From: Lycorma delicatula
Taxonomy: Eukaryota; Arthropoda; Insecta; Hemiptera; Fulgoridae
NCBI RefSeq assembly: GCF_047948215.1
Contig: NC_134464.1
Coordinates: forward strand, 32,611,020-32,675,019
Direction: 5' to 3'
DNA length: 64,000 bases
Shown here: positions 1 through 11,883 of the stretch, piece by piece
How the letters are laid out: each line of letters opens with the position of its first letter
How positions within the stretch are numbered: the first letter of the stretch is position 1
The notes under the pieces: generated by a model
Seen by the model: only the letters and a program-made list of their open reading frames with translations
Databases searched by the model: none
Told to the model about the DNA's origin: nothing
Translations under genes and position numbers: made by a program

Positions 1-1080
1 TAGAATAGAAGAAGATGACCCAAATGATTCTGAATATGGAGCAAGAATGCACTAAGTACATGAGTTATGTCACAGTTTTTTTATTTTTAATATTCCTGTA
101 AATTTAATTTTTTAAACCAAAGCTACATTTTCTCAAAAATTACTGCAACTAAGAAGGTGAACTTATTACACAGCATGTAGAACATCTTGGTGTCATCTAC
201 ATCTAGGACATCTACTGAGATTTTTATAGCATTGCAGAAAAAAATATGTGCAGAAAAAAATGACAAAAAAGTAATATTCCCCAAAAACTGATAAAAAAGT
301 GAAAAAACAATTCTCAAAAATAAGTTAGAGATCTTTCAATAAAAAAAACTCAGTAAGCATAACTAAATACCTTATATTCTGTGTAAATATTTCATCTTCC
401 TAGCTGCTTTTTTTCAAAAAGTGTACCTAACTTTACCAAACTTTAATTGGTGATATACATGGTATGAGCTCCCCTTGACCAATTAACAATGTTTAGTAGT
501 CAAAACATGAACATATACACTAAATTAAATAATTACCAAATCAAATATTGGCAAATCTAGAAGTATTGTAGAAAATATCAGTTTAAAAACACCAATTTGT
601 ATAAGCTTTTGAAACAATAAATTTTGTAAATACAGTGTTTATAATAACTTAAAATTCTTTTCACTTGCTCTTTTGACCATCTTCAGTACCTGAAAATGGT
701 TACAAAAGCATCCAAAAACACTTAAAAATGTTTTATTAAAAAATCAGAATTACTAAACTTTTTTTGGTTTTTTCGTTCCAATAGTCTACAGTTTTAAATA
801 ATGACATTTATAACTTTCTTTATGTAAGAAAATAACTGTACAGTGACAATGATTTTTTTTCAGACAGTTATGAACTGTTTGGAGTTCTTGTAATTTAGGC
901 ATTCTATATGCAATAAGCCTGGAAATGATTGGGATAGGAAGACTTAAGTATTTAATTAATGTTCATGTTTGAATTATGAATCAATAAGTATTTATACTTA
1001 AGGACAATATATTTTTCCCCATACGAAGAATGATAATGTCTATTTCACATAATACTGTGAGATCTATATTTATAACAAAC
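1..1080. other. AT-rich sequence, no gene recognised
   Basis: No convincing exon, RNA or repeat. Bases 1-58 are open on the plus strand and end in an acidic tail (DDPNDSEYGARMH then stop). That could be the end of a transposon ORF entering from the left, but it is too short to assign. The stretch lies 3' of the last visible exon of the minus-strand gene, so it is probably intronic for that gene. Confidence 0.4.
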
Positions 1081-1619
1081 CTGGGTTGTTGAGTCTCTTC
1101 TAGTAGCTACTAGTGGATGTTGAGAACTTGTAATCGGCGGCTGCTGTGGAGTAGAAGGGGTTGTGGCAGTGGTCGTAGTCGTGGTTATAGTTGTGGTCGG
1201 TGGTATAGGTGCGGCGGTTGTTGTGGTAGGCGATGACGGTACAATACCAGATTTTGCGGTCGGAGTGGAAGGTGTTGCTACAGAGGGTGTCGTAGGTGCG
1301 ATAGGAGAAGTAGGTGGGGGTGTTACCGAGCTTGTAATTATAGTCGGTGGCGGTAGCGCCTGAGATGCTGTGTCAATCGATGGTAATAGTGTGGACGGCG
1401 GAATAGCAGGAGCGGAATCGGACGCAGTCGATGATGTCGATGGTCGCTGTTCATCTCGGTAATATTTTGGCGGTTCTGAACTTCCTGCTCTTGAATCACG
1501 TCGTCTGTGATTCCTGTGGTGATGGTGATGATGATGATGGTGATGATGAATTTTTGGCGGTGATGGAGTCGCTGCTGTTATTGAATCTCTTCGACCACTT
1601 TTAGCTGATTCACCTGAAC
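1081..1619 (-). CDS. Exon C of an unidentified RRDS-repeat protein gene (3'-most exon in the window)
   Basis: Minus-strand internal exon. Its acceptor AG lies at 1621-1620 and its donor is CAG|GTTTGT at 1081|1080. The exon holds 539 nt: 2 nt completing a split Gly codon, then 179 codons, ending in phase 0. It opens with GSGESAKSGRRDS, a repeat of the module at the end of the preceding exon. An 11-residue His run follows (about 1516-1548), then RRRDSRAGSSEPP. About 100 residues of Pro/Thr/Ser/Ala-rich sequence come next, including a Thr tract, and the exon ends VATRRDSTTQ. The composition is far more GC-rich than its flanks, and the reading frame is open throughout. The text predicts a disordered region with RRxS sites of the basophilic-kinase type. 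No folded domain is visible and I cannot name the gene. The message continues left of the window. Confidence 0.8.
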
Positions 1620-4056
1620 CTAAGTAAATTATAAAAAGAGTTTATTAACTACTTCAAATTAATGAAGAACAAATAATCATTTGTCTTTAATCAATAGAGT
1701 GAATACCTCCATTGTCTCGTTGATCATCGTTTGATAAAAAAATGAAAATACTGGAATTTGAACTACGTATTTTTGTGAAAAGATCGATTGAGCAAAATTA
1801 CATGATCAATCATTCAAATTAAATATTGATTATTATTAATTTTTGTATTATTTTTTGAATTTATTTAAAAATAAAATAATTTCATTATACTTTTCATAAA
1901 AAAGCAGGGCCTTTTTTTTAATAAACGATTTCTATTTCAATCACTTCGGCAAAAATATTTCCAAAAAACAGTGTCTAGTTAATATATAGTTCATCAATGA
2001 ATCGGGTGAATTTGCAACTTCGTTTTTTTTCCCCAGAGATAGAGTTGAGTAGGGATGAAACCGTTACTGCCGTTTTGTACCTTACTGAAAAGCGTTTTGT
2101 TGCAATGGAACAGTGGACTGGAGAATAACGTATCTTCTCTGTGAAAATGTTTTACAAAATATGGTGGGAGTTACGTAATCGCTCAGCGTGAACTTCGAAA
2201 AAAAAATTACGCAAATGATTGAAATCCTGCTGTTTTTTCTGCTAATGTTATCAAGATTTGGGTTTGAAACTTTGATTTCTACGCTATAGAAGAAAGGTGG
2301 TGGCTTAAAAAAAGTACGTATCCTTCCTTAATAATATCGCGATTGTGAGAAGCATTTGATCGAAGTCCACGCTGGTCAGCGCGTTGTCATTCTGTGTCAC
2401 TCGGCCTGACCGCAATATACGGGAACTTACACACAATGACCTCAAACCTCACGCGTATAAAATTCAAACAACTTATGCAATACATGAACGTGAATATGAA
2501 AATAGGATAAATTTCTGTCATCTCATGAGTTAATTAATGTAAGGGAAGACCTTGTTAACAATTTACTGATGAACGATTCATTGTCATATGTCAGGGCTAG
2601 TTAACAAGCAAAATTTAAAGCATAATACTGGGCTTCCAAAAATCCTAAAATTCCCGTAGAGTTTCTACAAAGATGGAAAGGACAACTTTAGCAAGACTAA
2701 AACTTTACTGAGTGTGTATGGCAAAATGGCAGTAATCTGCAAGATGTCATTTTTGGACGATAAATTTCTCTTTCCGGTGACTTAAAATCAAAAATAGTTA
2801 ATGCTTTCATATCTGTGTTGCGTTCATACTTATTAAAATTAAATAAAATTAATAATTACCCTTAATAATGTTTTCAAAGTCGCCCGATTCACTGCCTGGT
2901 GTACTTTTATTCTCAGCAAACTTCCATAGAATGCTTTTTTATTAAAGTTACTTCCCATTCCCTGGTACTCCATTAAAACAATTTTTTAACAGTAATAAAA
3001 GTTTTACTACAGTAATTAATAATCTGATAACTGTTTATAAATTTGTATTGACAGTTGAAAAGAAAGAGAGAGGTTACTGAAAATATAAATTAATTTAATA
3101 TTTTTCAGTGAACTGCAGTGAAATCATGTACTGAAGTTGTAGAATTTGAAAGTAGAGATCTTTCAATTTCAAATGTGGTTTTGCCCAGTGACGAATTATT
3201 TGTAAGGAAAGCTGGAGATCAAACTAATAAAGTGATTATTTCTGAGCATTTTTAGTTTAAATTTTGAATTATGAAAACTACAAAGTAATTCCTAAGAAGC
3301 TAGGTTACACAGGGGATTTATTTGCTTCTAATGGAGAGAATGATGATAATTATCACTGAAAGAATATTCTGAATCATGGACGGTAAATACCTCAGAAACT
3401 ACGTTTTGTGAGAGATTTAATTCAATTTTTACAAAACGTCAATTGTGCCCACGGTCCAATTCTTATATCTTTTCTCCATTCCATGTTTCAAGGAAAATTC
3501 AACACAAAGTGTTGCAAAACAGAGATGTTGATTTCTTTATACAAATTTGAATAACCTGGTGAATTTACTATTCTGAGCATAGTTGAGTACTTTGTGATCA
3601 CTCCCAAAGATGATCTTATATCTCCAATGTTTATGGAACGAGTCAAAAATTGGTCTTGAAATACCCATATGCAACGTATCTCAGCCCTTTATTACCTAAT
3701 GTAGTGGGACAAGGATCTTTTGGAAGAATTGTTATGTTGGTATACTAAAAGACTGTATGGTCTCTGATAAAAATAGTGTACTTCATATCTTTCACTTTAA
3801 ATAAATACATAAATATATACATAAAATTGTTTATTAAAATTAACAGCTATGTTCCCGATGGTCTCTTCCATTTTACTGACAAATTAAGCTTGGTGAAAAT
3901 TTATGAAATTTATTTAATATCATAGAGTACAAATTTTTCTTCTAATCTAAAAACAATAATAAACAGTCAATAAAAAGGGTCAAACAATTTTCTTCCTATC
4001 TAAAATATATAAAAAAAATTACTGACCTAATTGGTGAGAAATAGGGAAATTAAATA
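1620..4056. other. Intron between exons B and C, left part
   Basis: AT-rich intronic sequence. Around 3110-3255 a plus-strand frame of about 45 codons follows a TTTTCAG and ends at a stop. Between 3300 and 3760 there are broken open stretches in several frames. This could be an old retrocopy or transposon relic, but I cannot match it to a family. Nothing else is supported. Confidence 0.35.
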
Positions 4057-4366
4057 AATATTTCACATGGTATACTGATACTCAAAGAGTAAATCTCTAA
4101 GTAGAATATGTAGAGGTGTAAAGAAATTATTGTACTTAATATTATTGTACTTCTTAATCTGTGGGACCACCGTTTAGTAATGCTTCAGAGGATGAGATGA
4201 ACAAACATTTTTGTAGCGTGTGAAAAATTGTGTAAAGAAATTGGAAACTTTTAATAATCTAAGAACATATTTCCTCTGGATTACCAAAATTTTCCAATTT
4301 CTTTGAACCTCCACTTATTCTACTTAAATATTTCATATTTGTGTTTGGTATACAATGTGAAATATT
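4057..4366. mobile_element. Inverted-repeat (MITE or foldback-like) element
   Basis: The ends are imperfect inverted repeats. The left end, AATATTTCACATGGTATACT (4057-4076), matches the reverse complement of 4347-4366. Further in, TAAGTAGAATATGTAGAGG (around 4098-4116) matches the reverse complement of about 4308-4330. A second nested pair, AAAGAAATTGGAAACTTTTA and its complement, lies at about 4235-4305. There is no coding capacity. It sits in an intron of the minus-strand RRDS-protein gene. The family is unknown and no target duplication was assigned. Confidence 0.55.
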
Positions 4367-5349
4367 CATCAGTTTTTTCTAATTAAAATTCTTCATGTTT
4401 CAGTGTTGCTAGAGTCAGTAGTTTTTAGTTTTTAGTATAGAAGAAACACTTTTTTAACAATCTACTTTTTTATTTCTACAACAAAATAAGTCTAATATAT
4501 TCACCCTATAATTACCCCTGTATTCACCCTGTAATTTTATGCTGACATATAAAGTATCAATTAAGTTCTTCTGTACCTCGTATTTTATCACTTGAATGTA
4601 AAACACCGCATTTCTGTGGGCTTGGTGAAAACTAGTTAATACAAGAAAACAATCAGACACAATGTACTCTACGACCTCTGCGAGTGAAACAACTCCTGAC
4701 CTTTGCACCGTCAAAACAAATTTTGCAGGCCCATCCTAGTTTCTAAGTAGATTTGGTATATTGCGGCATTGTTTGTTTAAATTCAACTGGATGTTAGTTT
4801 CCTGGCTTGAATAATCTAGCTCAAAAATATGTCAGTATAATATTGTTACCTTACATCGAAAATAGTCAGAGCACCAAATAATCGCATATACATTTTCAAC
4901 ATTTATGTTTATTTAAATTTAATTAATATTTTCAGTAAAAGCAATGGTTAGAATTCCAGTCCATATGGATGAATCATTATATATCACAAGTTGGACCTAA
5001 ATCTGAATCTGAATATTCATTTGTGACTTAACTATTTAACATCACTATGGATAGCAGAAGCTACAGTTAAAATTTCAGTTCAACTGGTCGAGTTGTTTTT
5101 GAAATATTCCTGTAACATTTATAAAAATGTACAGCCAAAACTAAAGAAAACAAAATAAGTGATCTCCTCTAGATGTCCTCCCATCCTCTTGATTTCTTAA
5201 TGCAAAAAGATGGAGAATTTTATTAAAAAAATTACAAATACAATAAAAAAATTAAACGAATTAATATTTTATTACTAAGAAACTACTAACTAATGAAAGA
5301 AAAATTATCAATAAAGTTTAGTAGGATGATCTTTAAATAAATAAATTAC
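4367..5349. other. Intronic sequence, no feature recognised
   Basis: This is the remaining intron between exons B and C. An 86-codon minus-strand open frame at 4454-4714 has no recognisable motif, no splice context and no compositional shift. I treat it as chance. Confidence 0.5.
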
Positions 5350-5673
5350 CTCTACGTGAAGCAGATGTGATAACAGTGGTTGAATCTCTACGACCACTTC
5401 TGGCTGATTCACCAGATCCACGTCTTGTGGATGATGCAATTATCACGGTAGATTCACGTCGAGAAGACCAAAGACGAGCTAAATCTGAACGAAAATCAGA
5501 TATAGCACTTGAATGACTTTCTCGTCGGGATTTTGTGGATGAAGATTTAACACCTGAATCAGCCGATGACTCCCGTCTTTTACGCATGCTAGCAACTTCT
5601 GTGGTCGATGATCTTGCCCAAGGTAATGAACGTGCCAAATCTGCTAAGGTTTCGCGTCTGATAAGCTGTGATT
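5350..5673 (-). CDS. Exon B of the unidentified RRDS-repeat protein gene
   Basis: Minus-strand internal exon of 324 nt. The acceptor TTTACAG lies just above 5673 and the donor is AGAG|GTAATT at 5350|5349. The exon is symmetric phase 1-1: 2 nt, 107 codons, 1 nt. The protein text runs SQLIRRETLADLARSLPW, then a Ser/Arg-rich series with RKRRESS, SRRESHSS, SSRREST and RRGSGESARSGRRDS. The split codon at its 5' end joins exon A to give Glu, and the one at its 3' end joins exon C to give Gly. The joined text then repeats the module (RRGSGESARSGRRDS then RRGSGESAKSGRRDS). This strongly supports the exon chain. The phosphorylatable RRxS motifs suggest a disordered regulatory segment. I cannot identify the gene. 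Confidence 0.85.
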
Positions 5674-6474
5674 CTGTAAATAAAAGTAGTCAAATTACTA
5701 TAATTAAAGTATTTGGTTTATAAAATATTGTAAATCATAATCAAATGCTAAGGAAAGGGTAAAAATAACACTATTATATTCTATAATTAACAAAAGGATA
5801 ATATTGCTAGCTAAATGTTTGATTAACTTTAATATATCTCTATGAAAGTAAAAGACTACCCATTGAAGTTTGATGAAAACACCTCAAAGTTCTACACTTT
5901 GACTTTTATAAAAATACAAAAAACTGTTTTCAAAAATAAAATCCAACTATTTAAGACAAATTATTTTACTACTGAATAACCTTATATAACTTTATTTATT
6001 TAAATAAATAAATGAATAACCTTATTACCTCTCAAAATATAACTTATTTCTATTTAAAATTATTTTATTTGTCTTTTTAAAGAGATCTGTCAGCTTATTA
6101 AAGCAGACTAGTCTGAATTTAATTATTTTTATGATTTTGTCTTCTTTTCATCTTCACCATTTCAAATAGTTTGGTGTTCGCAAAAACATCAACATCGACA
6201 CAAACTGCCACATCACCTGGGATTGATTTTCCTATACTAGGTTTTGTCTACACTCAAACCTAAATTCCCCATCTCATATTCAGTATGTTTCTTATTATTA
6301 TAATAAAGAAACTTATGTACTTAGAAACCTACTTGGAACCATTCTCTCTTTCCCTTTTTTATTTGTTGGAAATGTGTAACATTTTTATAATATTATTTTC
6401 ATATTTTTTCTTGATACATGATCAAACAAAAGTAATCTCATATTTTTTTTTGCTTTCTATACTGCAGGTGTCAC
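5674..6474. other. Intronic sequence, no feature recognised
   Basis: AT-rich part of the 7.2-kb intron between exons A and B. No repeat or coding signal was seen before the SINE that follows. Confidence 0.5.
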
Positions 6475-6489
6475 CTTAAAGCCAACTCT

Positions 6490-6786
6490 TTTCTTTTCTT
6501 TGTTTAGCCTCTGGTAACTACCATATAGATAATTCTTATATAGATGATACGTATAGATGATATGTTTGAGTGTAAATGAAGTGTAGTCTTGTACATTCTC
6601 AGTTCGACCATTCCTGAGATGTGTGGTTAATTGAAACCCAACCACCAAAGAACACGTATCCACGATCTAGTATTCAAATCCATATAAAAATAACTGGCTT
6701 TACTAGGACTTGAACGCTGGAACTCTCGACTTCCAAATCAGCTGATTTGGGAAGAGACCATTCACCACTAGACCAACCCGGTGGGT
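6490..6786 (-). mobile_element. tRNA-derived SINE, family 1, minus orientation
   Basis: About 297 bp between 15-bp direct repeats CTTAAAGCYAACTCT (6475-6489 and 6787-6801, one mismatch). On the minus strand the head reads CCACCGGGTTGGTCTAGTGG (pol III A-box-like). A perfect palindrome CCAAATCAGCTGATTTGG and a B-box-like GTTCAAGTCCTAG follow. The body contains ACGTGTTCTTTGGTGGTTGGG, and the tail is purine-rich. Three other full copies in this window share the same architecture (8900, 10655 and 40851). Confidence 0.9.
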
Positions 6787-7199
6787 CTTAAAGCTAACTC
6801 TAATATCCTCATTTCTCACTTTTTTGAGCCCAGAGATATTTACAGTTTAATTTAAAACTTAGTCTCATTTATATAAGTTTGTCAATGATAGGAAAATATT
6901 CATTTTAATATAAAAGAAATAATTTTATTGTTCTATTTTCAATTTTTTTTATGATAAAACACATTCATTTTACTTATAATAAAAAAATTAGTTCCTTTCA
7001 AAAAATATATGGTAGCAGATCTTTGAAAAAAGTAAGTATATTAAGGAATAGTTTTTTAAAGATTGCATTAAGGAAATATTTTTATGAAGTTAGCAAATTT
7101 TTGATTGCTGTGTACATGACTTAAGAATATCACAAAAAATTCTTTAAATTTAATTCTATCTTTTTAACATTTTACTCATTTTTTTATGACAACATGTCA

Positions 7200-7335
7200 A
7201 TTTCCATGGCGGAGTGATAGCATCTAAGCCTTTCATCCGGAGGTACTGTATTCGAATCTTGGTCAGGCATGGCATTTTTTACACATTAAACTTTCTTAGG
7301 GCAAAATGACCAAACCATATGATACCTGTTATCTA
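7200..7335 (+). mobile_element. tRNA-derived SINE, family 2, diverged copy
   Basis: The tRNA-like head CATGGCGGAGTGATAGCATC is followed by CCTTTCATCCGGAGG and a B-box-like ATTCGAATCTTGG, then GGCATTTTTTACAC. The same order of blocks occurs at about 26470-26570 (minus) and 58745-58890 (plus). Boundaries are approximate. Confidence 0.65.
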
Positions 7336-8290
7336 AAAAAAAAGTCAAATTGTTCAAGTCTTGAATGCATTTATACATGTCTAAATTATAAATTTTTACC
7401 ATTTTTAAAAATATATGAATGTATACTAAAAAAAAATAATTACATGTTAAAAAAACGGTTTTTAGACTACAGACTGAAAATGAAAGTCTATATAACTGTT
7501 TGTTCTTTTTACATTCATAAATGATTTATCTGTTTTAATGAAATTTACAGATTGATTCAATCAAGTACTTAATTAAAACTGAAAGAGTTTGGAAGATGTT
7601 ATAAATTATACCCGGATGATAGCATCTCTCTCTCTTCTGATTAATAATTAATTATTTATTTTACTGTATTAATAAAAATAATAAACCAGTTAATTTTTGC
7701 GTACAGAAACATAAACCAATATATTTAAAATTTTCCTTTTTTTATTTTACAAGAGTTTTCAATCTTTCTTTTATATTCTATTTTATTATAACTTGTGTCT
7801 TGTCTTTGTATGCCAATTGGGAACTAAAAAGCATTTCCAGTAGTTCAATTTAAATTTAAAAGTTGGATTGCAAGTAACACGAGTTTTACATCTAATATTA
7901 AATAACACTTTAAAAGAAGTTTTTCAACTTTTCTTTATTTCTTTTTTGCATTTGACATTTTGTTTCTGTACAATAATTATGTAGCTTAATTGGTGGCTAG
8001 CACATCTGTCTTTTTAAGCATTTGATTGAATTTTTAATAATGTAGTATGTACTTTTATACGAACATGTTAGATAAATTTAATGAAAATAAAAGAAAAAAA
8101 CAGATTAATTATAAAAGTTGTGTACTGATTATGTTCAAACTAAAATTTACTGGACTACAATTTAAAGCTAAAGTTAGTTCTTTTCCAGATATTAAATGAA
8201 CCACAAGTTTATAAACAATGAATAAAGTTTGTGAAGTACACAAAAGCATAAAATTCAATTTAATTCTTAATTAGAAATGATTTTATTAAA
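7336..8290. other. AT-rich intronic sequence, nothing recognised
   Basis: The open frame at 7306-7524 is Lys/Tyr-rich, as expected of AT-rich DNA, and has no domain. No repeats were seen. Confidence 0.5.
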
Positions 8291-8297
8291 GTAACTT

Positions 8298-8356
8298 AGC
8301 TGCAAGGCGTGCTTACGACACACCTCCACAGCTAGGCCATCCGGGCGGGTTCTTGG
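8298..8356 (-). mobile_element. tRNA-like SINE head fragment
   Basis: On the minus strand, GCCCGGATGGCCTAGCTGTG then GTGTGTCGTAAGCACGCC resembles the 5' half of a tRNA-type SINE head (A-box-like TGGCCTAGCTGTGG). No B box was found. It is short, possibly truncated and weakly supported. Confidence 0.3.
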
Positions 8357-8899
8357 AATGGGATTATTAGGTGTCCAAAATTGATTACCTCTGGGTAAAA
8401 ATATTTTCTTTTGAATGATAAAAATTGATATAACGAAAGTTAAATAAGAAATTTAACTCTAGAAATTGATACTAACGAATCAGGATTTTCCGCTAGTGAT
8501 CGGTACATTTCGGTGCTAAGCTAAGGGGAATGCTCACATAGACACACCAACAAATGGCGTTTAGTATAGGAGTATTAATTTTTTTTATGCAAATTGCTGT
8601 TGTCTACACTATACTTTTAAAATTATTACATGGAATAGATTAAAAGTAGTACATTTTAATTAATATGAAAAATATTATTTTCATATTTTTTGTAATTAAA
8701 AGTCAGTTGTCTGGTTTGATGCGGTTGCTTATTATCTTCTGTTCTGTGTTAATATTTTACACTCAATTTATTTACTATATTCTATGCCCTCAATAATCTG
8801 TTTTATATATACATGCTAGCTTCATCTTTCTTCCCAGTTTATACCTTTTGCATGTTCCTCTACAACCAAATTAACTAAATCTAGGTATCTAAAAGCCAA

Positions 8900-9195
8900 C
8901 CCATCGGGTTGGTCTAGTGGTCAATGCACCTTCCCAAATCAGCTGATTTGGAAGTCGAGAGTTCCAGCGTTCAAGTCCTAGTAAAGCCAGTTATTTTTAC
9001 ACGGATTTGAATACTAGATCGTGGATACCGGTGTTCTTTGGTGGTTGGGTTTCAATTAACCACACATCTCAGGAATGGTCGAACTGAGAATGTACAAGAC
9101 TACACTTCATTTATACTCATACATATCATCCTCATTTATCCTGTGAAGTATTATCTGAACAGTAGTTACCGGAAGCGAAACAGAAAAAAGAAAAA
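8900..9195 (+). mobile_element. tRNA-derived SINE, family 1
   Basis: Complete insertion flanked by a perfect 17-bp target duplication, AGGTATCTAAAAGCCAA, at 8883-8899 and 9196-9212. The head is CCCATCGGGTTGGTCTAGTGG, with the internal palindrome CCAAATCAGCTGATTTGG, a B-box-like GTTCAAGTCC and an A-rich 3' tail (AAAAAAGAAAAA). The perfect duplication indicates a fairly young insertion. Confidence 0.93.
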
Positions 9196-9212
9196 AGGTA
9201 TCTAAAAGCCAA

Positions 9213-10028
9213 AACTTTACTATGCTCCCATTATTTTTCATTATCTTCCTTTCTTTCACATTTTATTTTCTTTGTTTTACTATTACTTATTATCAAGTTG
9301 AATTTCTCTCTTAGCTATAAATCCAATGCCATTCTGAATTTCTGCCAACTCATTTTTAATTTCTGCCAGAGGAATGTTATCAACAAATCTCAATATTTAA
9401 TCTTTTTTTCTTGTACCTACTTTTTATTTTTACATTATTTATATTTATTTAAATAATGTGTGTGAAATTGTTATGGCAAATGTATAAATTTAATTTATAA
9501 ATAATCATCAAGAGCAGTAAAACTGAAAAAATTACTTATTATTTGCCTAAATGTAAGTGCCTAAAAATAAAAATATTAAAAAATTTAAGATTTAAAAAAT
9601 ACAAAATATAAGCACGGCAGGTAAGTACAAAATCTATGAATTTTACTGTTACAAGTTTAACTGTCATGTTTTTATTAATGTTTAAAATATTTGAAATGTT
9701 TGAACTTGTAACATATAGGAAATCTTTCAACATGCCTGTCAAGTCTTAACTTAAACTTTGTTTTCTGTATGTAGGAGCGAACACCTATTTCGCATTGGTT
9801 ACCCATCCATGTCAGTTCACATTACTTATTGCACGTTCTTATTGCAAAAGTAAATTAGACATATAAGTTTACTGACTAAAAACAAAGTAAAACTTACTTA
9901 AAGGAGTTATTGATAAATAGATTAAATGAAGACAGGAAGAAAAAGTACCTACTTAAATGATTTTAATATTGATTTTAGAAAAGTATAAAGCACAAATTAT
10001 TTTGATTTACTGCTAATTATTGTGCTGT
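9213..10028. other. AT-rich sequence, nothing recognised
   Basis: No exon, repeat or structured element was seen between the SINE and the hairpin at 10029. Confidence 0.5.
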
Positions 10029-10060
10029 GTTATTACTGGACTTAATAGTCCAGTAATAAC
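10029..10060. repeat. Perfect 13-bp-stem hairpin
   Basis: GTTATTACTGGAC, loop TTAATA, then the exact complement GTCCAGTAATAAC. It may be the centre of a decayed foldback or just a short palindrome. No function can be assigned. Confidence 0.7.
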
Positions 10061-10257
10061 CTGAACAGTTTTGTTTACAGTTTTAATTTGAAGAAAATAT
10101 TTTTTATTAAATCTCCAAGACACTGTTTTCAGTAATCTAAGGTGAATTAATTTATTTGACAAGAAGTTACTGGACAAGAAACAAAGGTATTGACAGTTAT
10201 CTTCAACCTGATCACACAAAGGATTCGTTGATTTATACCTTCTGGCATCATAAGCAT

Positions 10258-10290
10258 GGCTCTACCTGTACTCTGGGTACAGGTAGAGCC
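10258..10290. repeat. Perfect 14-bp-stem hairpin
   Basis: GGCTCTACCTGTAC, loop TCTGG, then GTACAGGTAGAGCC. It is GC-richer than its surroundings. Its role is unknown. It lies 200 bp from another perfect hairpin (10029-10060). Confidence 0.7.
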
Positions 10291-10654
10291 AAAAATTAAG
10301 AAAAAGGATTGAAGAATATGAAATAATAAAGATAATAAGAATAAACAATCTACCCGTGAAGGGATTGCATTACACAATAAAAAATTTCACCAGACAATGA
10401 ATGCATATTCAATCCAGAATGTTCAAGCAGATCAAATTATTTCTACTCAGGATGTAAGTAGCACATTAATAATTAATTACTTTTCATTGAGCATTTAAAT
10501 ATAACCTCTAACTGTTAACATTGTGATGCTGTAATTGAAAGTTGAATAAATTATCGATTGATATCTCCAATTGTCATATATGTAGAGGTTCAGGCTTATT
10601 AAAGCAGGTGTTACAAACAGTTCTGTAAAGGTGTGGTAAGTACAAGTTTTCAAA

Positions 10655-10950
10655 CCCACTGGGTTGGTATAGTGGTGAACATGTCTTCCCAAATCAGTTG
10701 ATTTGGAAGTCAAGAGTTCCACTGTTCAAGTCCTCGTGTAAAGGCAGTTACTTTTATACGGATTTGAATATTAGATCGTGAATACTGGTGTTCTTTGGTC
10801 GTGGGTTTCAATTAACCACACATCTCAGGAATGGTCGAACTGAGACTGTACAGGACTACACTTCTTTTACACTCATACATATCATCTCATTCATCCTCTG
10901 AAGTAATACCTGAACGATAATTCCCGGAGGCTAAACAGGAAAAAGAAAAA
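10655..10950 (+). mobile_element. tRNA-derived SINE, family 1
   Basis: Insertion flanked by AGTACAAGTTTYCAAA (10639-10654 and 10951-10966, one mismatch). The head is CCCACTGGGTTGGTATAGTG, followed by the family palindrome (one change), a body containing TGGTCGTGGGTTTCAATTAACC, and the tail GGAGGCTAAACAGGAAAAAG. It has diverged slightly from the 8900 copy. Confidence 0.92.
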
Positions 10951-10966
10951 AGTACAAGTTTCCAAA

Positions 10967-11836
10967 AAAAATGAAAGCCATTCACACCTTCACTATGGCT
11001 TGACAAATGAATCAAGCCATATGTTTCTCAAAAATACATTCTGATTTACATAGGGGAAAACATAACCTTGTGACGATCCCAGTCACCAGACCACCCCCTT
11101 GTTCCTAGCCCTGATGAGCTTTACTGGAAGTTGTCTTTTAGATGCTCTAAGCTTGATAACAACAAAGTCATCGTTTGGTCTCTGTCAAGATGCAAATACC
11201 GAGGCAAATACCTTGGCAGACATTTCTATCACTGTATTTACACAACCTGCTATTGCCTTCGTATGGTGCTTTCCCACCACAACAACCTACCATGACTTAC
11301 ATCCCACAACTATCAAATTAATTTAATTCTGTTAACTAAAAATTATGTACCCTATTAGAAAATAAAATAAGACCCATATCATGTACTTTTATTCCTTATT
11401 AATAAAAACATTTTATAATTATGAGATAGAGCTGATTGTTTTAGATTTACTGAACGTGCTGATAAATATTACATTTGATTATAACTGAACTTGTATATCT
11501 AAAAAAATTCGTTTGATTTAATGATCTGTGATTGGTTAAAAAAAAGGAAATATTAATGTTAAACTTATATATATAAATTATATATAACTGAACAAATATT
11601 TGTTTTAAATTTTAACGTATCATGTTATCTATTGTGTAAATGTAAAAAAATAAAATTAAAAAAAAAATATTACTGAAGATGGTCTTATGCCCGAAAGCGC
11701 TTTAATGAAAAAAAAAAAAAAGTAAGGTAAGAATATTCTTCAATTTTGTACTTTATGGAGTAGCCGAATAAGTTTTATATTATATAATTAGCTAACTTTT
11801 ACTTACAGATGAGATATGGACTACAAAAAAATTTAA
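10967..11836. other. Unassigned sequence with one open stretch
   Basis: At 11090-11330 both strands are open for about 75 codons. The minus reading contains VVVGKHHTKAIAGCVNT and KRQLPVKLIRARNKG, which I do not recognise. There is no splice evidence. At 11670-11710 the block TACTGAAGATGGTCTTATG resembles part of the tandem repeat at 45.3 and 45.6 kb. The rest is AT-rich. Confidence 0.35.
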
Positions 11837-11843
11837 TTTAAAG

Positions 11844-11845
<2 letters not shown>

Positions 11846-11880
<35 letters not shown>
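11846..11880. repeat. (TA)n microsatellite
   Basis: Uninterrupted TA dinucleotides immediately left of the pogo-like element. The element duplicated a TA within this tract. Confidence 0.9.

Positions 11881-11883
<3 letters not shown>

Noticed and set aside
1163..1363. Val/Gly-rich plus-strand frame
   Set aside because: Antisense shadow of the Thr/Pro-rich exon C on the minus strand.
3110..3760. Broken open stretches that might be an exon or retrocopy
   Set aside because: Frames change often and I could not match the text to any family, so it is mentioned only as unassigned.
11090..11330. Possible exon on either strand
   Set aside because: Open on both strands, but no splice sites or recognisable domain.
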